From: Leptospira inadai serovar Lyme str. 10
Lineage (GTDB): Bacteria; Spirochaetota; Leptospiria; Leptospirales; Leptospiraceae
Reading direction: 5' to 3'
Length of the DNA stretch: 64,000 nucleotides
Assembly: GCF_000243675.2 (NCBI RefSeq)
Contig: NZ_AHMM02000024.1
Span: 124,001 to 188,000, forward strand
Within the stretch, counting starts at the first letter, position 1; every line of letters begins with the position of its first letter. Shown piece after piece: positions 63,323-64,000 of this stretch. The position numbers were made by a program, and so were the translations under genes. The notes beneath the pieces were generated by a model, which was given only the letters and a program-made list of their open reading frames with translations, did not search any database and was not told the origin of the DNA.

Positions 63323-64000
63323 GTAATTACAGATGGTTCGTACCGGGAGATCTCGACGGTTTTTTCGGCCTAATGATCGACAATTTAATTCAGATCTTAG
63401 TGTTAGTCGCCCTCTGTGTGGGGCCTTGCGGAATGCCTCAGGAATTCGTTTTTCGAGTCATCATTCCGGGGGCGGCAGTATCCCTGCTATTGGGAAACTT
63501 ATTCTATGCCTTGCAAGCAAGACAACTTGCAAAAACGGAAGGCAGAACCGATGTCACCGCGCTGCCGTACGGGATTAACACCGTATCCCTTTTCGCTTTC
63601 GTATTTTTCGTAATGTTTCCCGTTTATTTAAAAACAGGAAGTTATAAAGCCGCCTGGGCAATGGGCCTACTCGCGAGCTTTCTCTCGGGGTTGATCGAAA
63701 TGTTAGGAGCCTTTGTTGCGGAAAGGATTCGGAAGGCCACGCCTCGTGCCGCACTTCTTTCCGCTCTAGCGGGAATCGCCCTCACATTCATCTCGATGGA
63801 TTTTTTAATTCGAACCTTTCAGAATCCGCTAGTCGCTTTCGTGCCTTTCGGAATCATCTTATTACAATATTTTGGACGGGTGGTTTTTCCGTTTAAAATT
63901 CCCGGCGGCTTAATTTCGGTGATAGTCGGAACGATTCTGGCCTGGTATTCTCCTTATTTTTCGGGAAAACCGATTATGGATCCGGAAGCGTTAAAATCTT
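63319..64000 (+). CDS. Purine/uracil-type permease (NCS2/AzgA-like), 3' end outside window
   Basis: 227 visible residues, all helical and hydrophobic. The sequence GDLDGFFGLMIDNLIQILVL, GRTDVTALPYGINTVSLFAF and TPRAALLSALAGIALTFISM recalls xanthine/uracil permeases of the NCS2/AzgA group. It should carry a nucleobase or related solute across the inner membrane. The start overlaps the SspB-like gene by ATGA, so the three genes form a coupled unit. The C-terminal half lies beyond the window. Confidence 0.78.
   Translation, partial: MSNYRWFVPGDLDGFFGLMIDNLIQILVLVALCVGPCGMPQEFVFRVIIPGAAVSLLLGNLFYALQARQLAKTEGRTDVTALPYGINTVSLFAFVFFVMFPVYLKTGSYKAAWAMGLLASFLSGLIEMLGAFVAERIRKATPRAALLSALAGIALTFISMDFLIRTFQNPLVAFVPFGIILLQYFGRVVFPFKIPGGLISVIVGTILAWYSPYFSGKPIMDPEALKS

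Overview
The window reads as a Leptospira chromosome segment, probably from a saprophytic or intermediate-clade species. The reasons are moderate GC by eye, loose spirochaetal lipoboxes, GAA/TTC-rich codon use, a complete recCBD operon, several DoxX/AHSA1 accessory genes, and a very large secreted protein resembling the Leptospira 'longest protein' family. I could not run a species-level comparison. I recognise no rRNA, tRNA, CRISPR array or intact insertion sequence.

Layout. 1-3751 (+) is a two-component cluster: a histidine kinase cut by the window edge, two single-domain receivers and a REC-PAS-HisKA-HATPase-REC hybrid kinase, closed by a strong terminator. 3798-8169 (-) holds accessory regulators and enzymes: AraC/GyrI-like, an ECF-like sigma factor paired with a YCII protein, Rrf2 and an SDR oxidoreductase. 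9033-23730 is mostly conserved core: a small DNA-binding protein, a polysaccharide deacetylase, a 7TMR-DISM diguanylate cyclase, an acyl-CoA ligase, an LpxH-like phosphoesterase, a membrane-anchored glutamate-synthase-like protein, a GDPD lipoprotein, a thioesterase, an RRM protein and an FAD dehydrogenase.

24.0-40.1 kb is an accessory, decaying zone. On the minus strand an ArsR-DoxX-RibD/DHFR-AHSA1-MFS array carries three intact and two broken AHSA1/SRPBCC genes plus a remnant of a beta-lactamase-like gene. Further on are a GNAT acetyltransferase, a VOC protein, a TPMT-type methyltransferase, a second, GC-richer methyltransferase, DUF4256 and more DoxX genes. Five copies of a 140-160 bp MITE-like repeat with imperfect terminal inverted repeats lie only here (29.8-40.05 kb).

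40.3-49.3 kb is the recC-recB-recD operon with ATGA overlaps. 49.3-57.4 kb is an AT-rich island: an 81-codon open frame straight after recD, a TPR lipoprotein, a GT39-like membrane protein, and a 1610-residue secreted protein with a HINT self-cleaving domain followed by a nucleotidyltransferase-like C-terminal domain. A 126-residue candidate immunity gene follows one base after it. This polymorphic-toxin-like pair is the most interesting system in the window.

57.4-64.0 kb returns to core genes: a HAMP-class III cyclase and a STAS-like/zinc-ribbon protein (-), then a WbpM/CapD-type sugar dehydratase, an SspB-like protein and the start of a purine/uracil-type permease (+), which runs off the window.
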